A stretch of DNA of 64,000 nucleotides, from positions 17,568,223 through 17,632,222 of the forward strand of contig CM055102.1 in assembly GCA_029204225.1 (NCBI GenBank), in the 5' to 3' direction. The translations under genes were made by a program, and so were the position numbers. Shown piece after piece: positions 22,900 to 33,812 of the stretch; position 1 is the first letter of the stretch, and every line of letters begins with the position of its first letter. Source of the stretch: Diphasiastrum complanatum (lineage: Eukaryota; Streptophyta; Lycopodiopsida; Lycopodiales; Lycopodiaceae). The notes below the pieces were generated by a model that saw nothing but the letters and a program-made list of their open reading frames with translations, ran no database searches and was not told the DNA's origin.

Positions 22900-23827
22900 A
22901 TGTCATGTACATTGTCATCTACTTCATTGTTGTTCCATTCACACTGTTTTATTTTGAGGTCAGACCCCAGCCGTATGTGGCGGGCTCTATATGACGAGAT
23001 TATATACAGAGCTCACTTGTTTTTTAGATGGATGGCCAATTGATGTGCATTGTGTACTTATGAAATGGTTTACTCTGATAGCCTCCCCCTCTCTCTGTGT
23101 CCCTCTCTCTCTTATCAAATTGGGTAACTTTTTCAACTTTTTTGGCCTTTTTTGGCCATTAATTCATTTAGTAAAAAAATGCCAAATTTTTTTCAGAAAA
23201 AGCAGATTTGTAGGGAGACAAATCTGTTTTTTCTGAAAAAAAATTGGCATTTTTCAAGGATTCTTTTGGGCTGTTTTTGGGGGTGGGACCAAAAAAAAAT
23301 TAATTAATTAATTGATTAATTCTGGCACAGTTCACACGGTTCTCCTTAAAAAAAAATTGTGAACCGTACGGTTCTGAGAACCATACTGATTCATTGATTT
23401 TATGCGTACGGTTCACAAATTTTTTTGCCTGGAACCGTGGTGAACCGTACAGTTGATTAATTGATTAATCAATTAATTATTTTTTTGTTTCCCACCCCCA
23501 AAAATAGCCCAAAAAAATCTGTGACATCTGTGAAATCTGTGAAATCTGGTTCATTCTGTGAAATCATTTGTGAAATCAGAGGACCATTTGTGAAATCTGT
23601 GTGAAATTTGTGAAATCTGGTTCAATCTGTGAAAACATTTGTGAAATCGGAGGACCACTTGTGAAATCTCTGTGAAATTTATGAAATGAGGACCAAAAAT
23701 GACTTGGGAGGGTTTTTGGGGGGAAATTGGGAAAAAAATAAATCATTAATTAATTAATTAATTAACTACAGGAACCGTACCACGTACGGTTCCCACCACG
23801 GTTTCCAGGAGAACCGTGGGTTCTATG
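22900..23827. repeat. Right subterminal zone of hAT copy 2 with foldback repeats
   Basis: Non-coding. It contains a near-perfect hairpin (23171-23255), a larger inverted repeat (23271-23512) whose arms contain AATTAATT and GGGGGTGGG/CCCACCCCC, a run of TGTGAAATCTG-type tandem repeats (23520-23690) and ACGGTTC clusters up to the terminus. Confidence 0.8.
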
Positions 23828-23835
23828 GTTAAGAG
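23828..23835. other. 8-bp target site duplication (right) of hAT copy 2
   Basis: GTTAAGAG, matching 13237-13244. Confidence 0.85.
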
Positions 23836-25843
23836 TGACTGCCTGTAAGTACGAACTGAGTACTCAGATGCCAGCCAGTTAAGCTCTGAGTCTGTAATTT
23901 TGAGCCAAATAAATCTGAATTTAAAACGGGAGTTCACATCATCCTTAAATCTCTTCCAGATCAAACATCATTTATGAACGTCACATTAGAGAAATTACCT
24001 CCAAAGAATTTGAGTCTACTTAAATGATATCAAGTACTTTCTTTCCATGGCTCAGAGACCTGCATCAAAGATAATGCACGCATCAGGTTGTGCAGTCGAT
24101 CGAAATCCCTTCAGATACAAAAATGCGTAACCAGTTGATTACTGGCATCATAAACGTCACAAAGTAAACTCTTTAATACAAACGTCTTTGACATATCACG
24201 ACATAAACTGACATACCACGACATAAACCGACGCATTGCCTCACATTATTTCCTTGACGGACGAATCCAGGTTTGTACTTACACAAGTTTTACAGTAATA
24301 ACAGGAATCTAGAACAAAACTTACAGCTAGCTTAACCGTAAAGCACCCCAATGTATTTTCAAGTAACTTTAATTGCAAGAATATGACAGTTGTAGCAAAC
24401 AGAACTGTAGGTGTTGATATGAAGCAATTAAGTGCATCATGACCCAATGCTCCAGATTGTCATGATATCAACAGAGTTCAGTTTACAAAGACCTGGACAA
24501 TAGTTGGTCGGCATCCTTCACTCACAATGCTACGTTGGCCATCAAACAGCTCAGCAAGAAGGGACTGAAGAATGTCTCTCTTCAACAAATATTGATGGCT
24601 GGTTTCAGATCGGTACTATGTGGTGAATGTCGGATTTTTGTTGGTTCGAAGGTAACAACCTCATGTTAATGGGTTTTCGCAAGGCATTGGCATTTGCAAT
24701 AGCTTCTCACAACATTCTGGCATTGGCAATATCAAAAACTCTCTAATTGCAATTGTGGTGCCGCATTCAGGGAGTGATTGATCACCCCTAATTGCAGTGA
24801 AAAGTGTAGACAGACTGATCTGAACGTGAAAGAATGGTGATTGACACAAAAGGAGATAGCGAGAGTGATTGATCAGCAAAATCGTTCCCCATAATCATTT
24901 GCTCACTCACCGATATTGTGTTGAGGGGCGCACAGGCACCCAGCTGGCCATTCTGCACAGAGAGTCCAATAAAAAAAAAACAAGCAGAAATTGGCTGAGG
25001 CATGGCCTTTGGGAGGGAGGGCCATTACCATAAATAATCCGGGACTTGGCAGCGAGTGGCGGAGGTCACGAGCTGTTCGGCCTTCGAGCTGTTCGGGGAC
25101 CGGATTATTTGATGGTCCGACCAATGGACCATTACCTCACGTAATTGCGGTTCGGCTGATTTTTTTTGACATCTCTCCCTCTCTCTCTCTCTCTCTCCCT
25201 CCTGTTGCTTCTCTCTCCCGTGCTCTCCCTTTCTCTCTCTCTCTCTCTCTCTTTTGAAATTTTTTACAGAATTCACTTTTTACATAAAGTCTTCTGGAAT
25301 TTTCAGTTTTCACCTCAGATTTTTTACAGTTGTTTTTGCAGAATTCACTGATTTTTTTACAGTAGTTTTCTTTTACAATAAGTAAACTTTTCTTACATAA
25401 GGTAGTAATTTTGTGGTTACAGTAAGTGAAAAAAAATTTACATTCGGTAATAAGTTTTTACTGTCGGTAAAAACACGTGTCATTTTACCTCTGGTAAAAC
25501 ATTTTTTTAGGAGGAACTTTACAGAGTGTAAGGTTCCACTGATGTGTGACGTTCCTACAACGGTCATATTCTTCCAATTAAGGTTACCTCAAAATACATA
25601 GAATTTTTTTTTAGAGTGCTTTACGCATGTAAAAAAATTTCAAACTAACCTTATAAAGGACCCACAAACCTATTATGGAATTGGTAAAAGGACGTTAAAA
25701 TTAAACCTTAAAACCTAAGATTTATAATTAAAAGCATTTGATTTTGAGCCATATAAGAAAAAAAACCTAAAACAAAGCGATAAAAAATGATTTTCAACAA
25801 TTGGGTTGTTTGTATTTATTGGTTTTTCACAAGCATCAGTTAA

Positions 25844-25845
<2 letters not shown>
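23836..25845. other. Intergenic DNA without recognised genes
   Basis: No coding region is supported. A CT-rich microsatellite tract lies at 25172-25252. Short direct repeats of the phrase ACATA(T/C)CACGACATAAAC occur at 24193-24230. Confidence 0.6.
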
Positions 25846-25908
<63 letters not shown>

Positions 25909-25920
25909 ATATACACACAC
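25846..25920. repeat. (TA)n microsatellite passing into (CA)n
   Basis: ATATAT repeats run from about 25846 to 25910, then ACACACAC to 25921. Confidence 0.95.
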
Positions 25921-25944
25921 ACTAGTAAAGCGTGCCCATCGTTG

Positions 25945-26060
25945 ACGGGCAATGGCGGACGTGCGTTGACGACGGACGTGTGTCGATTGCGGACATGCAT
26001 CAATGGTGGCGGATGTGCCAGCCTGGCGGACGTGTCAATGGCGGCGGATGTGCCATCACT
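25945..26060. repeat. Minisatellite of GGCGGA(T/C)GTG-type units
   Basis: Degenerate units such as GGCGGACGTG, GACGGACGTG, GCGGACATGC and GGCGGATGTGCCA follow each other several times. Confidence 0.75.
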
Positions 26061-28448
26061 ATGTTGATCAACTATTGCTGGTTTATTAGAAGCACATTGG
26101 GTCATTGCATGTGACACGCCAGTCTGGTCCAAGTGTCCATTCCCATTACTCATCATCACCAATCTGATGGCCCCAGGTCGTCGTGCCGAGCTCATGTCTT
26201 AGAGCTCCACCGGTGTCTAACAAAAAGACAGCAAAAAATCACCAAGAGGAAACATTGTTCGGCAAAATTGAGGCGGTCTCGTTCAGAAATTGATAGAACC
26301 GAGAAAAAGAGGAGCAGGGCATTATTTGAAAAAAGGCCATTGGCTTTTGGGCATAATGACAAAATTCTGCAAAATTTCCTCCAAAGGCCGAAAGAGAATA
26401 CCCCCAAGGATTTAGGTGCCCCAACCCTAAGGATCACAGAAAGCCAAGCAGAGCCCCGGCCCCCGGCTTATTGCAATATAAATGTCATCCCAATATTTTC
26501 TTTAAACACGTCATAATTTTATTTCTTTAAGCCACAAATGACATGGGGCTAAGAAAGGCTTCCTATGCTAGTAAAAGGAATGTTAAGAAATGTGTTGTCA
26601 TGAAAAGAAATGGACCTAAGGGATAATGAAACTGACGATGCACAAAAATCTAGATACACTGCCTCTTATCAACATCTACAGACACTAAATTTTCTTCCTC
26701 AGCTTGGTTGTGCAGCAATTTTTCAACAAAATAGACCAAAAAAAACCTGGCAAAGACTGGATCAAATGAAAATGAAATAATCTTCCTAACAACTGCTTGA
26801 GGGTAAGTCCTAGCAAGCTTCTTTGCCAGGTTCAGATTTACTTGTCCATCATCAGTAAAAAGTGATTGGTCTATGTTTGACCCTGTCTTGTTGAGAAATG
26901 TTTTGTACTCCCATCCTATCCAAACGAAACATAGTTATCTGATTCAGCCAAAACCTCTTCCACTGAATCCTTTCCACATTTCTTTCTGTAGACTTTTTCA
27001 GGCGTTCAAAAGATTGCAATTGAAAGCAAACTTGTTCCAAATTGTTGCTCATTTTGTTGGCACACTGCGTAAATTGTAAACCCCTCTCGTAATGTCTACA
27101 ATCCATATTCATAAACCTTAAACCCCCTCTCCTAAACCCCCTCTTGTAAACCCTAAACCACATCTCGTAATGTCTACGGCCCGGGCCCATAAACCTTAAA
27201 CCCCTCTATTAAATCCTTACTCTCACCCGCGCTCTCTTAAACCTTAAATCGTGTTGTTAAAATGTTACCCCCTTGTCAAACCTTTACCCCCCTCTCATAA
27301 ATCCTAAACAAGTTTCTTGTATGTTCTCCCTCCCCATAAAACCAGTACATGCAACTCCGTCTCTCGCTACAGCTCTAAATTACTTCTCAACTCTTCAGGA
27401 CATTGGGACAGAGGCAACTATCCCATAGATCCATAGCTACAAACTTAGATTGGGTGACTATGATGGCGATTGATTATCATGCAAGTTGAACCAAACACAA
27501 TTGGAGCACACACAACTCTACTTCATCTAAAAGGCCCCATGTACACATGCCAATCATGGAATACAACCTTATTATTGGATAGTGACCAGACATGACGTGT
27601 GCCCGTGCTATCTTACTATGTGTTATACTTTGATCCACAAACATTCTGACAATAATTTCTGTGTTTGTAGTGGATATTGCATGACTGGGATAATGAACGA
27701 TGCACCAAATTCTACACAATTTCTAGGGGGATCGATGACTTAGACTATTTGTGTCTATAATGTTTCATCATAAGGTCGTTCAAAAAAAATAGTGAAAAAA
27801 CTAACTCGTTATTTTTTCCACTAAGCATCTGACTGATCATGAGATGACGCAACAAAATGGCTCATGCAACTTTATGTTTGAATAATCTTGGGGCTAAGGT
27901 GTTGAAACCTCACTAATCTAAGTTCATTAACTAACTCATGAGTTAACCAACGCTCCACATTGTCCACAAACATCTGATAATAATTTATGTGTTTGTAGTG
28001 GATATTGTATGACTGGGACGATCTAGGTTACGGCCGATCTAGGTGACAGCCGATGATCTAGGTGACGGCCGATGATATGAAAAACAACACAATAAAACAT
28101 GGCCTCACCTTAGCCATCATAATATGCATACGACTGCTTTGCTTCTTGTTTGGATCGTTTATGTGCACATATTGCTATACAACCCCACATTTCAACTTAT
28201 CAGATGTTGTCAAAAATATCGTCAAAAATTATTCATATAGGACCTAAACATTGTATCACTCTACATTCATAAACTCTAAACTATGCAATGTATTTGGTCA
28301 AGATAACAAACAACTCACCAACATTACTGACATAAGAAACTGACATGTTTGTTGACTGGATTCAAAGTTCGGAGTTTGCCATCAAATAAGCTGATGATAT
28401 AAATCTCGGCAAACCTTCCTTGCAGACCGCTCCCAAATTGCGTTTGTT
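26061..28448. other. Intergenic DNA without recognised genes
   Basis: No gene is supported. Near 27070-27340 are degenerate (T)AAACCC(T) phrases that resemble plant telomere units but are scattered. A 19-bp tandem repeat (CCGATGATCTAGGTGACGG-like) lies at 28019-28077. Confidence 0.55.
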
Positions 28449-28450
28449 TG

Positions 28451-28674
28451 TTGTGTGACACGGGCTATGCTACAGCTTCCACCTAGGAGAATGCAGAATC
28501 TTCAAGTTGGGATAGGCTCTAATTGGTTAAGGGTTTTGACCTCTATAGTTGTACACAGATTTTAAACTTTGGCATTCACCAAAGTGATCATGTACAGTTG
28601 CAACAATAAGAGCCTCTCCAAACTTGAAGGTACATTCTCCTAGTGGAAGGTGTAGCAAAGCCTATGTCCAACAA
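28451..28674. repeat. Long imperfect inverted repeat (foldback, MITE-like or precursor-like)
   Basis: The left arm (28451-28530: GGGCTATGCTACAGCTTCC, AGGAGAATG, CTTCAAGTTGGGA, AGGCTCTAATTG) is complementary to the right arm (28600-28674: CAATAAGAGCCTCTCC, CTTGAAGGTACATTCTCCT, GGAAGGTGTAGCAAAGCC). The inner part also pairs (GTTGTACA with TGTACAGTTGCAAC; AAACTTTGG with CCAAAGT), giving one roughly 220-bp stem. Confidence 0.8.
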
Positions 28675-28939
28675 ACAATACTATTCACCAACTGCAAAAA
28701 AAACGTCTACATTTATTGGAATAGATGTTGAATGGAGATCCAAATATGAGATCATTTCAATAACAGTAACTCTGTTTTTGTTTGCTAATAATAATATTTT
28801 AAACAACTAAAAAATTGTCAATGTAAATTTATACTAATTTGTTTGTAATATGTAATAACTAGGAGAATGTTCACTCCAATATGCGTACGTTGATCCTGAG
28901 ACAAATTGAAGTTATGGTTGTTGGTCTAGATGTGGTCTA

Positions 28940-29180
28940 GTTGGCTTTCGTACACAATTGTTGTGTTTTGAAATTGTAATTTAAAATCATATTGTTGCAT
29001 ACATTTATAAGTGCATCTGAATAGTTATTTTGACATAGCATATCGATATTAAAGTCACCAAGAACGATGATAGGAATATGTAATGTGATGTTTGAAAGAA
29101 TTCCATCTAAGGTTTGAATAAAAGATGTCATGTTTGAATGTGGTTTTCGATATAATATCATAATACATACATGTAATAAT
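28940..29180 (-). pseudogene. LINE-type endonuclease fragment
   Basis: On the - strand the frame reads ILYRKPHSNMTSFIQTLDGI, then IVLGDFNIDMLCQNN and NFKTQQLCTKAN. GDFN(I)D is the hallmark of the APE endonuclease of non-LTR retrotransposons and the spacing to the surrounding motifs is as expected. No reverse transcriptase is found nearby, so only a fragment is left. Confidence 0.65.
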
Positions 29181-31480
29181 AGACTGGTGTTATGTCCATG
29201 ACCAGGACATAGGATACAGTATACTCCTAGTCTTGGATACACGGTACTCCAGTGAAACAAGTTGTTAGTTATGCCACATCATAGGACATGACCCAAAAGT
29301 AACTAATATCCTTGTGAGGTCCAGAACACACTAAATGGAGTTTAGACAAGGTATGAGACAGTGTATCCATGTGTAGAGTTATCAATAGCAATTCTATGAA
29401 TAGTTGGTCCATGTTTAGGATTCTATTCTTGATGAATCTATGTATAGAGAACTTAGGGCTATGCATTTGGCTCTATATATTGGGTCCAAACTCGGCCTAC
29501 TCCTCATTATGGTTGTGGATTCATTGCCAGGCTCTCACTCTACATTCATGCTTCTTGTTTCTTGGCTTGGGGGTGAAGCTTCTAGAGTTTGATTGGATGC
29601 TTCTACTTGGGTGGTTTCTCCATAGTGTGTTATCCATTGTGTTTGTAATTTGTAATCAGGATCTAAAGAGCTTTCCTTATAGTGTGTAGGATCTAAGGAG
29701 CTTCCCTTAAACTGGTATCAAATATATTGTAGAAAACTTTTTATAGTTTTTGTATTATGTGTTGTGTATTTGTCAAGTGTCTAATTTTTCCCATATGCTA
29801 TTTGTTTCTACAAATTTGTAGTTATCAAATGTATGAAAAAATGGAGAAAAGTATGGGTGCCTATGTATGTTTTATGTTTCTTATAAACATAATATATGTG
29901 ATGACATTAGATTTGGATAAGCACAAATATCAAAAACGTGATTTTGTAAGGATCAAGTATTCAATGAGTAGATAATAAGATATGTAATACAATGAATTCA
30001 TGTATCACGTATAAACAAACACCATTTTGCAGAGACACAAAGTTGTTCATTTTTAGTTTGCACATTTCTATCAAGTTTAAAATTAATTGTTTGCAAAGGC
30101 GAAACAAAATGTAAATTGTGTGTGTTGCATACACGTGTCAATGTTGTATATGCTAGACCATGTTGTCGAATATCGTTTGGAATAAGAATTAATGTGTTCG
30201 GAGTTAGTCCTTGTGCATGATGTATTGTATGTGCAACTGCAACCGGATTGAGAACTGTTTTCTAGTTACTGCCACACAAATCCATCACAAAATTAGCCCA
30301 CGGAAAACATCCATCCAACCATCCGTGCTTTTACCGTCAAGCAGCACATTGCCTCAATAACACCCCACCAAATCTGGTCAACAGCCCTTATAGTTGAACG
30401 ATCGGCAACTATCCTGCACTGGCAACTAACCACTCGTACTTCACACAGCGAATTCAAACAGCATATGTGTATTAATGGTTAACCCGTACAGTTCAAATAT
30501 GTCACCTCGCACCACATAAAGCATAGACCATGCTTTCATCTACTTAGGTAGCACTCTGCCTCATATGTCCTACATGCAAACAATGTCAGGTCCAAAGCGA
30601 GAACTAACCATGCTTACACACAAAGGGTAGCACCTTGTTGCATCAATTCTCTCGTTCTACTGACCATCTCCACCTCCACCGTGGATGCACCCATGCTTAC
30701 ACCTTAGGTAGCACCTTGCACAACGGCCGGTTGCCATGACAAGTTCCAAAAAAAGTGGTCATCTCGATGAGACTCATGTAGCTGACCGTTTGGTCGGCTC
30801 TAATATCACATGTAGCATCGGCACCTCAAAGGGCATTGGACTTGAGTGATTTCTCAAAGACGCACTTAAATCTAACATTCTTCTGACATGCACTCACTGA
30901 AAAGCCTACTTAGGCACCAGCAACACAAAAAAATTGTAGTAAGGGTCCTTTCATTTGGACCAGTCCCAAAGGCAAAACCAAAATGGTAATCATTCCCAAG
31001 GATCTATTTTATTAAATTTCGAACAAGTTACACTCATACATAAACCGACTGGTCTTGGGGCTCACATTGGTAGAAGGAGCTGAGGCCCGACAATTGAATT
31101 CATGGCGTTGGTTTAGCTGCCCAAGTTTTTGTCTGCCGGACTCCACCTATAGTTCTGTTGTGATTCAGCACACCCCCTTTGTCTTGGAACATAATGTTAT
31201 CTAGTAAAGGATGCTTTTCTAGACTTAGTTTTTATTTTGCTGATTAAGCCTAACAAGCCTAGCAGAATCAGTCTAGCTCCTGAATATGGATCTCGGGAAC
31301 TGTTTCGACGAGTAGAATCGGCTTAGCTCCTAGACATGGGTCTCAAGAGCTGACTAGGCCATGACTCGAGCTCCAGAGCTAGCTCATGACGTGACTACTT
31401 GGCTAGCTCACCACAGATTGAAGGCTCAATCCTTGACTCCTTAACTTGCTCTTGAACTTTTTGGAGTGTCACCCCTCATG
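29181..31480. other. Intergenic DNA with possible LTR debris
   Basis: No gene is supported. ACTGGTATCAAATAT at 29710-29725 resembles a decayed tRNA primer site following LTR-like DNA (29270-29710). The phrase TAGGTAGCAC(C/T) recurs at 30545, 30627 and 30704. Confidence 0.4.
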
Positions 31481-31572
31481 GTCTTATGGAGCACATTGGG
31501 TGCACCCAGGTTAGCTTTACAACAATCATGCAATTTGAGAGCCTAGGAATGTATGCAAGGGAAAATAAAAAG

Positions 31573-31684
<112 letters not shown>

Positions 31685-32039
31685 ATGAACCTTTTGTTAT
31701 TTATGATATGCATATGAAAATACGTCCAAATGTGACATGCATGCAAGAAATAGAGGGGGACATAGAGTTTTTGCTATTCATGACTTGCACCTGAAAAGAC
31801 GTTCTTTGATTTTTTATGCACACATATCCTTTATTTCAAGACCTTGATTTTGAAGTTGACTCTTTGCATAAACTCCATTGACCAACTTGAACAAGTATTG
31901 ATTTTTTGAAAAGCAATGACAACAAATGTTTTCAGCTCATATGGAGAAAATATTTGCTACACCTTGACATGAAATGAGAGAGATAAGATTCAAACAAAAC
32001 ATGGTCTTCATCAAGGGCTTGTCATTCAATAGAAACTCA

Positions 32040-32720
32040 ACATTATCTTTAAAGTAGATGAGGATTGTTGTAGTTGTATTCCATTGGTCTTGCAATAGAC
32101 TTTGAACTCGGTGGACATATATACTCCCCCTCCATCAGAGCGTAGAGTTTTGATTCTTCTCTGGATCGAATTTTCTGCTGATGCCTTGAATTGCTTGAAG
32201 AATTTGAAGATATCGGATTTTTCCTTCAAGAAATAAGTTGCAGTCCTCCGAGAGAAGTCATCAATAAAAGTCAATAAGTAGACAACACCCCATGTGGAAA
32301 CAATATGCATAGGGCCACAAATGTTTATGTATAAAATCTAGCAAATTTCTAGAAGTATGGAATGTATAAAAAATTGTAGGACTTCTAGCATGCTTGCTGA
32401 TTACATAGCTTTTGCATGGAGTATCAGATTTGCTAGTTGAAGGCAGATCTTGTACTAAATTTTGTTTGGACATTGTTAAATACTATTACAATTGTGATGG
32501 CCTTATCTGAAATACAAAGGCATATCAGCTGATTTAGAAGTGGAAGTGTAGAGAGCTTGACAATTAGAAGAATTGTAGTGGCTGATTTCATAAAGGTTGT
32601 TATGGCCCAACATATTGGCATACATAAAATAGTCAACCTTATGTAGACAAGATTTGGCTTTTTTGTTAAGCATCTCTTATAACATTCAACGTTAATACTT
32701 TTTTTAACTAAAACATCAAG
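32040..32720 (-). pseudogene. Ty1/copia integrase fragment
   Basis: On the - strand, MHIVSTWGVVYLLTFIDDFS and KTLRSDGGGVYMSTEFKVYC are the first two catalytic regions of copia integrase (first Asp in the IDDFS segment, second in RSDGGG). Upstream, at 32480-32720, residues of the zinc-binding pre-integrase segment can be read in shifting frames. Many frameshifts are present and no LTR was found. Confidence 0.8.
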
Positions 32721-32749
32721 TTTTGCATTCATTGGAACATGTTGCAAAC

Positions 32750-33810
32750 ATGAAAAAAGATTATTAGCAAGCTAAGGTTGACTTCATAGTGCATAAATTG
32801 GTCAAAATACTATATAATTGACTAATTAGAATTTAGTTTGAATTTCCAAAGCTTTTGACGTGGCTCAAGTTTTCATTAGAAGGCTATTTGAAGTTTGTGT
32901 GATTAGTGATATTGACAAACATTGGAATGACAAGCTCTTTAGATAACTCTGGCAATCATTTGTAAAAAGTTGGGAACTGAAATCATTTTTTTTCATCCAA
33001 TTTTTTTGACTTTGTAAGAAATGTCCATACTAAAATATGATAAGATTGTAAACACCATTGCAAGTTGAGTGGGTAATATTGCGAGGTTCTCCTTAAGGAA
33101 TATCGAAAATAGTGAAAAAAAAATGCATCAAATAAAAAAAACATGTTTCTTGTGCAAGCTATTTTTTAAAACACATATGTATTCTCACCATTTTTAAAAA
33201 TCACATATTTTCAAAAGTAAAGTTGCTGAAATTTATATAATTTTTAGCAGTTAAAATATTTTTTGCTAATAACAAATTTTTGCATAGTTTTTAATTTTTC
33301 CAGAAAAATTAAAAACTATGCAAAATTGTTAGATCATTCAAACGAGATTAATTAAAATTTGAAATTAGTCTATATTTTGCACTTTTAAAAGACTTCAACA
33401 TTTTAGAAAAACACTAAAAACAAATTCTATGTTTAAATGAATAAGTTTTATCATGTCTTCAAAAATATTACATTTTTTGGACTGCTAATGTTTGTTATAA
33501 ATCAAAAAATAATATCATTTACAACATTTGTTAATAAAATTCTTATATAAAATATGTGCAAGACACAATGAAATTTTTAAATATGTAAGAAAGTAATTTA
33601 CATTGTAGTATATTCCAATTTTATTCTAATGCTACTATGACATGACCATACTGTAAATAATTTTTTTTACTATAACAAGATTATCTTAATAATAATTTCA
33701 TAAAACTCACACTTATTCACACAATAAACGATACGAAGCAATTGTTTTATTGAATAATATCTTTTCCATACAAATATTCAAAAGGCCTTGAAATGTATCA
33801 AATTAAGATA
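32750..33810. other. AT-rich intergenic DNA
   Basis: Strongly AT-rich sequence without coding potential. A short inverted repeat AAAAATTAAAAACTATGCAAAA / TTTTGCATAGTTTTTAATTTTT is seen at 33278-33327. Confidence 0.6.
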
Positions 33811-33812
33811 TT

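Larger units (their letters stand above)
13245..23827 (+). mobile_element. hAT DNA transposon copy 2, split by a nested chromovirus
   Basis: The borders are marked by an 8-bp target duplication GTTAAGAG (13237-13244 and 23828-23835), the length expected for hAT elements. The ends begin CATAGAA on both strands, a short terminal inverted repeat. Both subterminal zones are packed with ACGGTTC/GAACCGT phrases in both orientations (13255-13375; 23325-23825), the kind of motif cluster that hAT transposases bind. Inside lies a decayed transposase gene (14136-17061, resuming 22227) into which a 5.2-kb - strand chromovirus was inserted. The protein order matches the hAT copy at 108. Confidence 0.85.

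Noticed and set aside
27061-27340. Interstitial telomere array
   Set aside because: AAACCC-like words occur but are irregular and separated; there is no run of exact CCCTAAA units.
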